From positions 64,264,590 to 64,328,589 of the forward strand of contig CM036759.1 of assembly GCA_020796225.1 (NCBI GenBank): a stretch of DNA of 64,000 nucleotides, in the 5' to 3' direction. Below are positions 8,536 through 18,942 of the stretch, one piece after another (position 1 is the first letter of the stretch; each line of letters begins with the position of its first letter). Position numbers and translations under genes: made by a program. The stretch is from Arion vulgaris. Taxonomy: Eukaryota > Mollusca > Gastropoda > Stylommatophora > Arionidae. The notes beneath the pieces were generated by a model that was not told the DNA's origin, ran no database searches, and worked only from the letters and a program-made list of their open reading frames with translations.

Positions 8536-10445
8536 TTGTTCGTCCTTCCTTTCTTTTGTTCGCTTGAAATATTGTCTATACATTCAATGTTGTCTCTTGT
8601 ATCCTTCCTTCCTTTCGTTCGCTTGAAATATTGTCTATATATTCAATGTCATCTCTTGTATCCTTCCTTCCTTTCGTTGACTGGAAATATTGTCTATATA
8701 TTCAATGTTGTCTCTTGTATCCTTCCTTCCTTTCGTTTGCTTGAAATATTGTCTATACATTCAATGTTGTCTCTTGTATCCTTCCTTCCTTTCGTTCGCT
8801 TGAAATATTGTCTATACATTCAATGTTGTCTCTTGTATCCTTCCTTCCTTTCGTTCGCTTGAAATATTGTCTATACATTCAATGTTATCTCTTGTATCCT
8901 TCCTTCCTTTCGTTCGCTTGAAATATTGTCTATATATTCAATGTCATCTCTTGTATCCTTCCTTCCTTTCGTTGACTGGAAATATTGTCTATATATTCAA
9001 TGTTGTCTCTTGTATCCTTCCTTCCTTTCGTTCGCTTGAAATATTGTCTATATATTCAATGTTATCTCTTGTATCCTTCCTTCCTTTCGTTCGCTTGAAA
9101 TATTGTCTATATATTCAATGTTATCTCTTGTATCCTTCCTTCCTTTCGTTCGCTTGAAATATTGTCTATATATTCAATGTTATCTCTTGTATCCTTCCTT
9201 CCTTTCGTTCGCTTGAAATATTGTCTATATATTCAATGTTGTCTCTTGTATCCTTCCTTCCTTTCGTTCGCTGGAAATATTGTCTATATATTCAATGTTA
9301 TCTCTTGTATCCTTCCTTCCTTTCGTTCGCTTGAAATATTGTCTATATATTCAATGTCATCTCTTGTATCCTTCCTTCCTTTCGTTGACTGGAAATATTG
9401 TCTATATATTCAATGTTGTCTCTTGTATCCTTTCTTCCTTTCGTTCGCTTGAAATATTGTCTATATATTCAATGTTATCTCTTGTATCCTTCCTTCCTTT
9501 CGTTCGCTTGAAATATTGTCTATATATTCAATGTTATCTCTTGTATCCTTCCTTCCTTTCGTTCGCTTGAAATATTGTCTATATATTCAATGTTGTCTCT
9601 TGTATCCTTCCTTCCTTTCGTTCGCTGGAAATATTGTCTATATATTCAATGTTGTCTCTTGTATCCTTCCTTCCTTTCGTTCGCTTGAAATATTGTCTAT
9701 ATATTCAATGTTATCTCTTGTATCCTTCCTTCCTTTCGTTCGCTTGAAATATTGTCTATGTATTCAATGTTATATCTTGTATCCTTCCTTCCTTTCGTTC
9801 GTTCGCTTGAAATATTGTCTATATATTCAATGTTATCTCTTGTATCCTTCCTTCCTCTCGTTCGTTCGCTTGAAATATTGTCTATATATTCAATGTTGTC
9901 TCTTGTATCCTTCCTTCCTTTCGTTCGCTTGAAATATTGTCTATATATTCAATGTCATCTCTTGTATCCTTCCTTCCTTTCGTTGACTGGAAATATTGTC
10001 TATATATTCAATGTTGTCTCTTGTATCCTTCCTTCCTTTCGTTCGCTGGAAATATTGTCTATATATTCAATGTTGTCTCTTGTATCCTTCCTTCCTTTCG
10101 TTCGCTTGAAATATTGTCTATATATTCAATGTTATCTCTTGTATCCTTCCTTCCTTTCGTTCGCTTGAAATATTGTCTATATTATTCAATGTTATCTCTT
10201 GTATCCTTCCTTCCTTTCGTTCGCTTGAAATATTGTCTATGTATTCAATGTTATATCTTGTATCCTTCCTTCCTTTCGTTCGTTCGCTTGAAATATTGTC
10301 TATATATTCAATGTTATCTCTTGTATCCTTCCTTCCTCTCGTTCGTTCGCTTGAAATATTGTCTATATATTCAATGTTGTCTCTTGTATCCTTCCTTCCT
10401 TTCGTTCGCTTGAAATATTGTCTATATATTCAACGTTGTCTTTTG
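8536..10445. repeat. 59-bp minisatellite, ~32 units, with higher-order copies
   Basis: The unit is 59 bp: TCGTTCGCTTGAAATATTG, TCTATATATTCAATGTTAT, then CTCTTGTATCCTTCCTTCCT. Unit variants (GTTGACTGG for GTTCGCTTG; GTCATC, GTTGTC or GTTATC; 4-bp TTCG insertions) recur in a fixed order. An eight-unit block is duplicated at a ~481-bp offset (for example TATGTATTC at 9757 and again about 481 bp later). Since 59 is not a multiple of 3, the overlapping open frames are incidental. Confidence 0.95.
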
Positions 10446-10453
10446 TATAAACT

Positions 10454-10764
10454 TCACTGTCTTTTGTAACTCACACAGAGATCCGTGTAGTTTTCTGTCG
10501 CGTGTTGTTTCGTTAGGTCAGTGAGTTGCCTCAGTATATCATATTCGAGGCAGTCTTGAAGTATGTGCTCTGCAGTCTGGTATGCCTGTCCACATGTACA
10601 CATGGCTGAATTGCCAATCTTGAATTTTGTATACATGTGGCTGCGGAGCCGATTGTGTCCTGTTATAAGGCGCAGAATGACAATTTGTTCCAATCTGCTC
10701 ATATTATAGTAATCGTCTTGTGTTGGTATTTGTGGCTTTCTGCTTGATTTAATCATCTTTTTCT
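10454..10764 (-). mobile_element. LINE C-terminal fragment, CCHC-like
   Basis: The minus strand encodes YYNMSRLEQIVILRLITGHN, then RLRSHMYTKFKIGNSAMCTC, then GQAYQTAEHILQDCLEYD. This is the conserved LINE tail LRTGHNRLR.HM..KFKIG....C.CG...QTAEH.LQDC. It resembles 39095-39240, with a different sequence but the same architecture, and is 5'-truncated. Confidence 0.8.
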
Positions 10765-10865
10765 TTTGGTGGTAGGTAACTGGCACATGCGGTTTCTCTC
10801 CTGTTTTGTTCTGTTCCAGGTTTCAGATCCACATAGAACAATTGATCTTATTACAGTTTTGTATT
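10765..10865 (-). mobile_element. RTE-like LINE fragment
   Basis: The minus strand reads YKTVIRSIVLCGSETWNRT, the IR..VLYGSETW motif that follows the reverse transcriptase domain in RTE-type LINEs. It abuts the other LINE type at 10764 and a SINE-C tail at 10862, so it is a small remnant between two insertions. Confidence 0.6.
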
Positions 10866-11280
10866 GATTGATAGAATCATTATCATTGCACTTCGGTGAG
10901 TAACCATGTGTGTTCCGATCTCTTTCTTACACAGGAAGATCTCAGCTGCAGTTCATTAATTCCGTTGCACCGGCGAGGGTACCCGATGTAATTTTGAAGA
11001 TTTTTGTGAGAGTTTTAATTTTAATCCATTCTTATGAATTTTGCCCGGGCAGCGGCTTTCCAGCCTGCTATTCTCGATTTTGAACTCCCAATGGTTTTTT
11101 TACGTGCTCATATTGAACACGGGACCTACGTTTTATCGTCCGTCTCCGATAGGACTAGAAACTCGATCTCACCTACAATGAGATTAGGAATATCTAGAAA
11201 AATATCCAGATGGCTCCATGAGGGAGCGAACCTGGTACCTATGGCGCTAGAGACAAGCACCTACCCCACAGAGACCCCTA
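10862..11280 (-). mobile_element. SINE-C copy, full length
   Basis: Reverse-strand element from the ATTGATTGATAG tail through CACTTCGGTGAGTAACCATG, TCTTTCTTACACAGGAAG and TTATCGTCCGTCTCCGATAG to the head CTCCATGAGGGAGCGAACC. Confidence 0.88.
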
Positions 11281-11308
11281 CGTATTCAGTTTTGTATACG
11301 TTGCATGA

Positions 11309-11530
11309 TGGCGTCTGTGGCTTAGGGGATAGGACTCGATCTATTAACCCAGACGTTCTGAGTTCGAATCTCACTGCGGACAGTTTGGTTGCAAATTGTT
11401 TCTCGTGGAGTTTTACAAAAGGACGATGGCACCACCCGTTCAGAAAGCAATGGCAAACTACTGAACGTAATAATGCCTGGAAAAATCACAAATAGCGTTA
11501 ACAAGCTGGGGTTGATTAGCCAAGTCCTGA
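11309..11530 (+). mobile_element. SINE-F copy with tRNA-like head
   Basis: The head has an A-box-like TGTGGCTTAGGGGATAGG and a B box GAGTTCGAATCTC about 40 bp apart, a tRNA arrangement. It is followed by TTTTACAAAAGGACGATGGC, CAATGGCAAACTACTGAACG and AAAAATCACAAATAGCG. Related copies are 37105-37296, 40515-40718 and 41386-41595, all on the minus strand. Confidence 0.75.
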
Positions 11531-11604
11531 AACGGATATGCAATTTTTAAAAATAAAATATATATACATACGTTGCATGTGTCTGCCAACTTTGACCAAT
11601 CAGA

Positions 11605-11855
11605 TCTGATATCATACTACAGTATAACTCCAGATCTGATATCATACTACAGTATAACTCCAGATCTGATATCATATTACAGTATAACTTCAGATGTGAT
11701 ATCATACTACAGTATAACTCCAGATCTGATATCATACTACAGTATAACTTCAGATCTGATATCATACTACAGTATAACTTCAGATGTGATATCATGCTAC
11801 AGTATAACTTCAGATGTGATACCAAGCTACAGTATAACTCCAGATGTGGTACTTT
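11605..11855. repeat. 30-bp minisatellite, ~8 units
   Basis: The unit is AGATCTGATATCATACTACA plus GTATAACTCC, with TTCC/CTCC, TGTGAT and CATGCT variants. It contains the palindromes AGATCT and GATATC. The 30-bp length keeps all units in register with codons, explaining open frames on both strands. Confidence 0.93.
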
Positions 11856-11984
11856 CAGTGAGGTTTTTCTGTTTGTCAAATCTGACAGTTAGTAATCTGT
11901 ACATCTTCTTCTAACGCGCGATATTAACCACTTGTTAGCTTGGTGACTACGGCACTACTCTGGCTGGAGTCATAAAACTACACT

Positions 11985-12455
11985 CTTGTGTGCATTCTGA
12001 GTGATTCATTGAGTATTGTCCGAAAGGTAGAGGCTGGTTCGGTGCGTAGGCAATGGTCTGAATCACTACAAGCGTCAACAATTTGCAGAATTACATTCAT
12101 CTTCGTTCCGGGGCACATGGGTATCGTTGGCAATAAGAGAGCAGGCAGGATGGGTGGCTCTGCTACCATATCCAGGGTGCCGGACAGTGGATTGGGGTGA
12201 TATTTTGAACGCCCTCACAGAGTATGGCCGCAAAGAGGATTTTCATTTAAACTAATCCACGTCAACTACCAGATTGCAGGAGCTGGGTTTGAAGATTGGA
12301 ATAGCAAGAACAGAACAGCACAACATATATATGAGTAGGCTCATCAATCAACATCACACTGGTACGGTCAGTCGCTGGATGCTGTTGGAGATATTGCGAA
12401 GGAGATGGGAGCATCTATGGACATGTCCGGATTGCAATGAAGATATTCCAAACTG
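11985..12455 (+). mobile_element. LINE RNase H and C-terminal fragment
   Basis: Positions 11988-12180 encode LSDSLSIVRKVEAGSVRRQW, then TFIFVPGHMGIVGNKRAGR. The SDSLS and VPGH.G..GN..A blocks are RNase H motifs of LINE polyproteins. After a frameshift, 12274-12456 encodes IYMSRLINQHHTGTVSRWML then LWTCPDCNEDIPN and a stop, a C-terminal CP.CN tail. The final catalytic Asp (GN..ADR) has become GNKRAGR, so it is inactive. Confidence 0.78.
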
Positions 12456-12471
12456 AAACTGAACTGAAGTT

Positions 12472-12611
12472 GGCCACCCATCCGATTTCTGCGACGTTTT
12501 TATTTACTAGGTAGCTTCCTAGGCCCCTACATCAGTCGTCTCTTACGACATGCCTTGTAGGTCGCAGTGGTACTATTCTTTGCTTCCCTTGCGGGTCCCT
12601 GCACCACGAGG
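12472..12611 (-). mobile_element. SINE-A copy, 3'-truncated
   Basis: Only the head half is present: ATCCGATTTCTGCGACG, TAGCTTCC.AGGCCCC, TCGTCTCTTACGACATGCC, GTCGCAGTGGTACTATTC and CCTGCACCACGAGG. Confidence 0.85.
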
Positions 12612-13130
12612 GTGGTGTTATATTCGAAAACCATGATTTTTCAGGGTTAAAATTTCTGGTCCCATAAAAACATGATCATGCCCATAACACTCGGCCGTTC
12701 TACATTTTCTAAAAGTACAACTTAAGTAAGTCGTATTTCTCATGAGTCGTCCATCTTTCATCTCAAACTGACCTCTCACTTCTGCAAGAGTTACACCCAC
12801 GTGTTTCCTCCCGAATGCCTGCTCATCTGCCTATCATTGCAGAATCTGGGAAGAGTTAAATGGGTCATCGTTCCGTCTATCCCCTCCAGTTTTGAAGAAT
12901 GGTGACCTAATTTCCTGAACGCTGAAGATCAATTCCAACAAACATTACTCTCCCTCCCCCCATTCTTTTCTAACTCCTCCTGCATTATGTCCTCTTTTCT
13001 CCTCCTCCGCGTTCCAGTTTCCCCTCCCTCAAAATAAAAGATATTTTAAAAAACGGAAGCCCACCTCTTTAATAATATTCTTGATCGATAGACGTCCATC
13101 GTTCATGTTGTGAGGCTGCACTGTTAGTCT
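12612..13130. other. Little recognisable; possible MITE scrap
   Basis: Positions 12629-12680 (AAACCATGATTTTTCAGGG, then CTGGTCCCATAAAAACATGA) resemble the inner right half of the hAT MITE at 15688-15853. The remainder is pyrimidine-rich single-copy sequence with no conserved frame. Confidence 0.4.
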
Positions 13131-13259
13131 GTGTGGCCTGCAAGCTTGTGTGTTCTCTCTCCTCGCCCCCAGCCCCCACCTTTCTCACATTTTGATATTA
13201 GCTTGTTTCTGTATGCATCCTTTTTCTGTGTTGGTATCCTTCTCTCTCCATCTTTAGCT

Positions 13260-13500
13260 TGTTTCTGTATAGCTATCTATGTATCTATCTATCTATCTAG
13301 CTGTCTATCTAGCTGTCTATCTAGCTGTCTATCTATCCATCCATCCTTCCATCCATCTATCCATCCATCTATCCATCCATCCATCCATCCATCCTTCCAT
13401 CCATCCATCCATCTATCAATCCATCCATCCATCTATCTATCCATCCATCCATCCATCCATATATTATCCATCCATCTATCTATCATCTATCTGTTTATCT
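13260..13500. repeat. (ATCT)n / (ATCC)n microsatellite
   Basis: About 230 bp of ATCT, AGCT and ATCC tetranucleotides, with a compound ATCCATCC core. Confidence 0.95.
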
Positions 13501-13534
13501 AAATAAATATATATATAGTATGTGTTTAATGCAT

Positions 13535-13770
13535 CTCTCTCTCTCTCTCTCTCTCTCTCATCTCTTTTTATTTCGTTTTTATCTCAAATGTATCTCGCTC
13601 TTCCCTCCATTGTTTTTTTTTTATATTTCTAATTCGTGTCTCAATATTTGATTCTTCTCTCTCTCTTTCTTTCTCTCTCTCTCTCTCTCTTTCTCTCTGG
13701 CCTCACTCCCTCATTTGTATCTAGCCTCTTGTTTTTCCCCTCTTAATGCTCTCAATCTCTCCAGTTCGCT

Positions 13771-13803
<33 letters not shown>

Positions 13804-13995
13804 CTATGCCTCTCCTCTCGTTTCCATCTCACATCTAGCACGCTCACGTTTCTCATTCTTTCTCTTTCCTCTTTCTCTCTCTCTCTCTCTCTCCACATTC
13901 TCTCCCACTTGTCGTTATCATCTCCTACCTCTCTATTTGTCGTATGTCTCTCATCTTTCATCTCACACGCTCTCTCTCTCTCTCCCAACCGTGAG
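13535..13995. repeat. CT-rich microsatellite cluster
   Basis: Several (CT)n runs of 15 to 35 bp (for example 13773-13801) in strongly pyrimidine-rich sequence. The Ser/Leu-rich frames are incidental. Confidence 0.92.
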
Positions 13996-14079
13996 CATTT
14001 CTCCAGGGCGGGACAAAATAAATTTGCACAATTTTAGTTGGTCGTTAACTGAGCGCAAATGTAGAAGACCCTTTTCATC

Positions 14080-14345
14080 TTCTTCTTCTTCTTCTTAAGG
14101 ATCCATATCAGCCACTTGTTTAACCACTCTTTGTGATTTATATGGGATCAGAGCCTAAGAGTGATAGTATGTCGTGACAGTTATGCGCCTACAAGAAGGT
14201 CAGCACATCCGACTTCCGCTGCGCTTTTTATTTACTAGGGTAGCTTCCCTAGGCTCCAACCTCAGTCGTCTATTACGACATGTCTTGTAGATTTAAGTGT
14301 TACTGTTCTTTGCTCCCCTTGCGAGCTCCAGCAACACATGGGCGT
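14080..14345 (-). mobile_element. SINE-A copy, full length
   Basis: It runs from the CTTCTTCTTCTTCTT tail through CCACTCTTTGTGATTTATAT and TAGGGTAGCTTCCCTAGGC to the head CTTGCGAGCTCCAGCAACAC. The core is altered to CGTCTATTACGACATG. Confidence 0.87.
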
Positions 14346-14379
14346 TTCTCTAGTCTGAGTGTCTTTGTTCCACCCCTAC

Positions 14380-14423
14380 TATCTCTCTCTCTCTATCTCT
14401 CTATCTCTCTCTCTATCTCTCTA

Positions 14424-14473
<50 letters not shown>

Positions 14474-14475
14474 CA
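14380..14475. repeat. (CT)n/(CTAT)n microsatellite
   Basis: Alternating CTCTCTCT and CTATCT runs. Confidence 0.95.
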
Positions 14476-14880
14476 AGTCTCGCTTTCTCTCGTCATTCAT
14501 CATCTTCCTCTTGCTCTCTCTGTTTGTCTTTCTCCCACATATTACATTTCATATTCTTCATCTTCTCTTCCACCATTCTTTACAGAAGTGTGGGGGAATG
14601 TAGTGATCCTTGTGTCTGCTTGTTCTAAGACATTTTGTAAGCTGTTAATTACTTTACAAGTACGCAGCAAAAAAAACCATAGATACCCCCCATCCCCCAC
14701 CCCCAACCGCGCCCCCATCTATAACCATACAACCGGCGACAGAAAGATTATTTTTTAATCCATATTTGTACCTGTATTCTTACAGAGTTCCGGTTCCGGC
14801 AAACAGGTAAGCTTGAAAAATGAACTTCCGGCAGACATCTTGAATGGAGATTTAATGGAGTTGTTTTCTGATGTTGCCTA
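14476..14880. other. No recognised feature
   Basis: CT-rich, then a short A-run and a C-rich block (CCCCCATCCCCCACCCCC near 14686-14704). No motif or repeat relative was seen. Confidence 0.4.
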
Positions 14881-15206
14881 ACAGCTTTATGTAGCTGAGA
14901 TCACAACATCTTTATGTAGCTGAGATCACAACAGCTTTATGTAGCTGAGATCACAACAGCTTTATGTAGCTGAGATCACAACAGCTTTATGTAGCTGAGA
15001 TCACAACAGCTTTATGTAGCTGAGATCACAACAGCTTTATGTAGCTGAGATCACAACAGCTTTATGTAGCTGAGATCACAACAGCTTTATGTAGCTGAGA
15101 TCACAACAGCTTTATGTAGCTGAGATCACAACAGCTTTATGTAGCTGAGATCACAACAGCTTTATGTAGCTGAGATCACAACAGCTTTATGTAGCTGAGA
15201 TCAAAA
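14881..15206. repeat. 26-bp minisatellite, 12.5 units
   Basis: The unit is ACAGCTTTATGTAGCTGAGA plus TCACAA. Units are almost identical (one ACATCTTTAT variant, last unit TCAAAA), indicating recent expansion. Each unit holds CAGCTTTATGTAGCTG, a small stem-loop-forming inverted repeat (CAGCT...AGCTG). Confidence 0.96.
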
Positions 15207-15253
15207 CAGTGCAATCTCCTCATCAAACGCCCGCTGTCAGAAATCATCAATTG

Positions 15254-15665
15254 TAGAGTGGCACGGCGCTCGCCTCAAGCTTCAAAATCATCTGGTTCGC
15301 GTCTAATGTGAAGTGGGTTGTCTGTTTTCCAGCGATTCACGACCTCGGAAATGGTGCCAATAGTTCTATCGGAGGCAGACGATGAAACAACGGACATGGG
15401 TTCAAGTTGAGCATGAACATAACATTTTGAAGTTGATAATCTATCAGAATAAGCTGGAAATCCGCTGCACCGGCAACAAAAATGATAATTTAAAAAAAAA
15501 AAATTATTTTCGCCATCCTACAAATTAAGGCTAGGAACATTGCCGCTGCTACTGAGATCGTACATTACCGCTGAGATCTCCCTGTGTAAGAAACACATAT
15601 GAGTAAATACGGTTATGTACCGAAGTGCAATGATGATAATTTGAACAATCAGTAAATCAATCAAT
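15254..15665 (+). mobile_element. SINE-C copy, diverged
   Basis: The tRNA-like head (AGTGGCACGGCGCTCGCC ... CTGGTTCGCGTC) is followed by a rearranged body, then AAGCTGGAAATCCGCTGC, GCTGAGATCTCCCTGTGTAA, CGAAGTGCAATGATGAT and a short ATCA tail. It is older than the other SINE-C copies. Confidence 0.7.
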
Positions 15666-15687
15666 ACGATCATCAGTATGTTATTCT

Positions 15688-15853
15688 CAGTGGCGGCTCG
15701 TTATTAAGGGCCAGTGGGGCCTCACCCCCCTCCCCAACTAATGTGTAACGTGTATTTATTATTAATAACTTAGAATATAACAACACAAAACCATGATTTT
15801 TCTGAATATTTGTATCTGGCCCCACAAACACAAAGTATCACGAGCTGCCACTG
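15688..15853 (+). mobile_element. hAT MITE, 166 bp, with perfect 8-bp duplication
   Basis: The terminal inverted repeats are CAGTGGCGGCTCGT at the left and CAGTGGCAGCTCGT read from the right, one mismatch. GTTATTCT is repeated directly on both sides (15680-15687 and 15854-15861), the 8-bp duplication typical of hAT transposition. The interior has GGGCCAGTGGGGCC, AAAACCATGATTTTTCTGAA and CTGGCCCCAC. No coding capacity. Confidence 0.93.
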
Positions 15854-16065
15854 GTTATTCTGATTTATGAACATTTCTGAATTTTCACCAAAGCTACTTT
15901 TGAAGTGCTCTATCGCTAACACTTTCAGCTATCTTTAGGGGACTGAGAATTAATGACTCTCCGCTTGGCCTCCAAACCATCCTATATCATCTCTCCGTCC
16001 TCTTTCACTGCCTCCCGATTAGCAATAGTTTCTGGAAGAATACCATCATTATTCCTACCATCGCC

Positions 16066-16311
16066 CGTATCTTGCCGGGCTCGCAGGGGGAGCAACGAAT
16101 AGTAGCACTGCGATCTACAAGGCATGTTGTAAGAGGATCGAAGTAGGGGTTTAGGGAAGCTACCTTCGTAAATAAAAAGCATAGCAGAAATCAGATGTGC
16201 TGGCCGCGCATAACTGGCACAAGGTACAATTTCTCTTAGATCAGACACAAAAATCACAAAGAATGGTTTAACAAGTGGTCGATCGATATGGAGCGATCGA
16301 AGAAGAAGAAT
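16066..16311 (+). mobile_element. SINE-A copy, full length
   Basis: Head CTTGCCGGGCTCGCAGGGGG, core altered to TTGTAAGAGGATCGAAGTAG, TTAGGGAAGCTACCTTCG, AAATCAGATGTGCTGGCC, ATCACAAAGAATGGTTTAAC and a GAAGAAGAA tail. The GGATCGAAG core variant is shared with the copy at 34402-34612, which suggests a subfamily. Confidence 0.87.
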
Positions 16312-16564
16312 TTCTACCAAGTTGTCTGCAAATAATGGACATATTGAATACGCTCTGTTGATTTGCGAAACGAATTGCTTCAAACCTCATGGGGGATGCC
16401 TGTTTGATAATACAAATGCTTTAAACCAAATTTTCTTCAAATATTTCTTGCCGTTAACCTTGTCGACGGGTTAGTTAATTTCTAAGGCATTTTTGATATG
16501 AGATATGTGTTGTGTTGGATGATCGATATCAATACGTTCTGTTCAGTTGTCTTCTCCCTGGCGT

Positions 16565-17240
16565 CGTGTGAAGGGTACACACATGCGCACGCGCGCATGC
16601 ATTCACACACAGGGCGGGCTTACTCCCGTACTCTCTCTCTCTCTTTTAGCAAGAACACTCATTCAGTAACGCGTACGAGCGGAATCGTATTCGTTCATTC
16701 ACACATTCTCTCGCTCTCTTGTTCTCGCTCGCTCTCTTTCTCTCTCTCTCTCTCTCGCTCTATTTCTCGCGCTCTCTGTCGCTGTCTCTCTCGCTCTCAC
16801 TCGCTCTCTTTTTCTCTCTCTCGCTCTATTTCTCGCTCTCTCTACCGCTGTCTCTCTCGCTCTCATCCTCGTGCGGTCTCTCTCGCTCTCATCCTCGTGC
16901 GGTCTCTCTCGCTCGCCGTCTTGCTCTCTCGTTCTCTGTCCCTCTTTCTCTCAATCTCGCTCTCATATACCTTGCCTCGGGCACATCACTTTTTCACACA
17001 CGCTCTCGTGCATTAAACACTCTCTCACATACACTCTTTCTCTCACACTATTTTCTCCTACACACATTATCTCTCCATCTCTGTCTTTATCTTATACTCA
17101 CACACACATATCCGTCTTCTCTCCTTATGCTCACGCATGCGCAGTAACTCACACACACACACACACATCCGTCTTCTCTCCTTATGCTCACGCATGCGCA
17201 GTAACTCACACGAACGGTCACATATTCTTCTTTTTCAAGC
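16565..17240. repeat. CT/GC-rich and (CA)n microsatellite cluster
   Basis: Long (CT)n runs with CGCTCT interruptions (16698-16960), then CA repeats. A ~60-bp block containing CATCCGTCTTCTCTCCTTAT and GCTCACGCATGCGCAGTAAC is duplicated in tandem at about 17107-17210. Confidence 0.9.
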
Positions 17241-17329
17241 TTGCACACATACGTCATTGCTACATCATCTTAACTACATCATTGCTCCATCATTTTAACT
17301 ACATCATTGCCTCATCATCATCAAATAGT

Positions 17330-17790
17330 TTGTCCTGAGCAGAACTTTGCCACCCCAACAATCCTTCGAAATTTCTCTCTATCGTAGGCCAGATGTCCCA
17401 CCTCTACAGCCGTCATGCTCAAACCATCAGTTACATCATGAATTCATCTCCGTTGTCTTCCTCTTCTCCTCTTTGCCGGAGTGCCTCCTTCAATGATGAT
17501 CTTCTCCAGCCCCTCGTGTCTCTTTATATGTCCAAAATACTTCAATGTACTCATTCTTATTTGTAGTATCAGCCAGTTCTCTTTGATTTTGAGTTCTTTC
17601 TGGGTAGATCTATTTATTCTCTTCTCTGTCTATGATATACGGATGACTCTTCTGTAACATTTATATTCGAAAGCAGATATTTGTGTTTCCACCGCCATGT
17701 TAAATGTCCATGCTTCACACCCATAAGTTGCAACTGGGAATATGCCTTTTTCGTCTGTACAAACGGTCAATTAAAACAAGGATAAAGTGT
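17330..17790 (-). mobile_element. LINE C-terminal fragment (family L1a)
   Basis: Read on the minus strand: CATGGACATTTAACATGGC, ATATCATAGACAGAGAAGAG, AAACTCAAAATCAAAGAGAAC-like sequence, TGGACATATAAAGAGACACG and GGAGGCACTCCGGCAAAGAG. The same order appears in 47975-48191 and, on the + strand, in 58971-59180 (CEAWTFNKA ... SWTEKRTNRS). It is an RTE-like post-RT segment with many stops. Confidence 0.72.
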
Positions 17791-18147
17791 CCTCTCAATG
17801 TATGCCTAGCATGGGCAGCTGGTATAGGAAATGTGCCTTGCCCATACCTCTACCAGTCCTATCGTACACCAACCCCCCTCCTCCTCCTCTACCCTACTAT
17901 TTCATCCAAAGGAAAGACAAAGTTCATACGTTTGGAATCAAGCAGGTTTTGCAGAGAATGCCAGAAAATGGAATGAAATACACACAAAACCATCAACTGT
18001 CTTAGAGTTTCTTCCTCCGGATTTGTGGTCAATGTGTACTCCTCTAGCCTTCTGCATAACGGTGCTAAGGTTTACTTCCCCAGTCTTTAGCTCTTCCGAG
18101 CCTCCCTCCACAATGCAGTGGGTTTAACCACACCCAACTCTAAATAA
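17791..18147. other. No recognised feature
   Basis: About 350 bp with a few short open frames, none with motif support. It lies between a LINE tail and repeat X. Confidence 0.4.
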
Positions 18148-18690
18148 CTAGGCCTGACAACTGACGGGGAAACCCCATACCTATATTTAGTAAGGAAGGG
18201 GGGCTGGAATTTATATATGTTTAATAGAACACTGCAAGCTTTTTGCAATTTTACTCAATTCTGTGAGTGTATGGCTATTTATTGGTGAAAAATATTCATA
18301 TTATTGATATTCCTTATTGTTAAACTAAACTTGTTGCATAATATAACTTCGATTTATCTTATAATATATTCCTTATTGTTAAACTAAACTTGTTGCATAA
18401 TATAACTTCGATTTATCTTATAATATATTCCTTATTGTTAAACTAAACTTGTTGCATAATATAACTTCGATTTATCTTATAATATATTCCTTATTGTTAA
18501 ACTAAACTTGTTGCATAATATAACTTCGATTTATCTTATAATATATTCCTTATTGTTAAACTAAACTTGTTGTATAATATAACTTCGAGTTAACATTTTG
18601 TGTTGATTTTAACATGAATTTGTCTATATACACCAATACTGGAATTCGAGGTCACGTGACTGGTTGTGGTCTGATTTCCCATAATTTCTA
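18148..18690 (-). mobile_element. Dispersed repeat X, copy with amplified core
   Basis: Reverse complement of 2305-2590. It has GACAACTGACGGG, CTGGAATTTATATATGTTTAA, CAATTTTACTCAATTCTGTG, CACGTGAC and GTGGTCTGATTTCCCAT. An internal segment is repeated five times here (18306-18597). Confidence 0.75.
18306..18597. repeat. 59-bp minisatellite, 5 units, inside repeat X
   Basis: The unit is 59 bp: ATTCCTTATTGTTAAACTAA, ACTTGTTGCATAATATAACT, then TCGATTTATCTTATAAT. Units are nearly identical. The first and last merge smoothly into repeat X on both sides, and the sister copy at 2305-2590 has the segment once. Confidence 0.95.
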
Positions 18691-18771
18691 CTTTATTTAC
18701 TAATAGTAAATTAATTACTAATTTACTACTAATTTCATGAGTCTGCAGGCCCTATGAGTTTAGTTGGCTTT

Positions 18772-18942
18772 GGTTTAACAGTTGCAGATGGTACGGTCTA
18801 CTGTCATACGGTAGCAGATGAAACATCTGATCTGACAGTGGGTTTAACAGTTGAAGATGGTACCGTCTACTGTCATAAGATAGAAGATGAAACATCTGAT
18901 CTGACAGAGGGTTTAACAGTTGCAAGTGGTGCCGCCTAATGC
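18772..18942. repeat. 69-bp tandem repeat, ~2.5 units
   Basis: GGTTTAACAGTTG starts at 18772, 18841 and 18910. Units include GGTA(C)CGTCTACTGTCATA and GCAGATGAAACATCTGATCT. The piece CGGTAGCAGATGAAACATCT also occurs once at about 19235, so the unit has a nearby single-copy relative. Confidence 0.85.

Noticed and set aside
8536..10469. Chain of Leu/Ser/Tyr-rich membrane-like frames
   Set aside because: Products of the 59-bp minisatellite, not a membrane protein family. Frame changes at every unit and stops recur each cycle.
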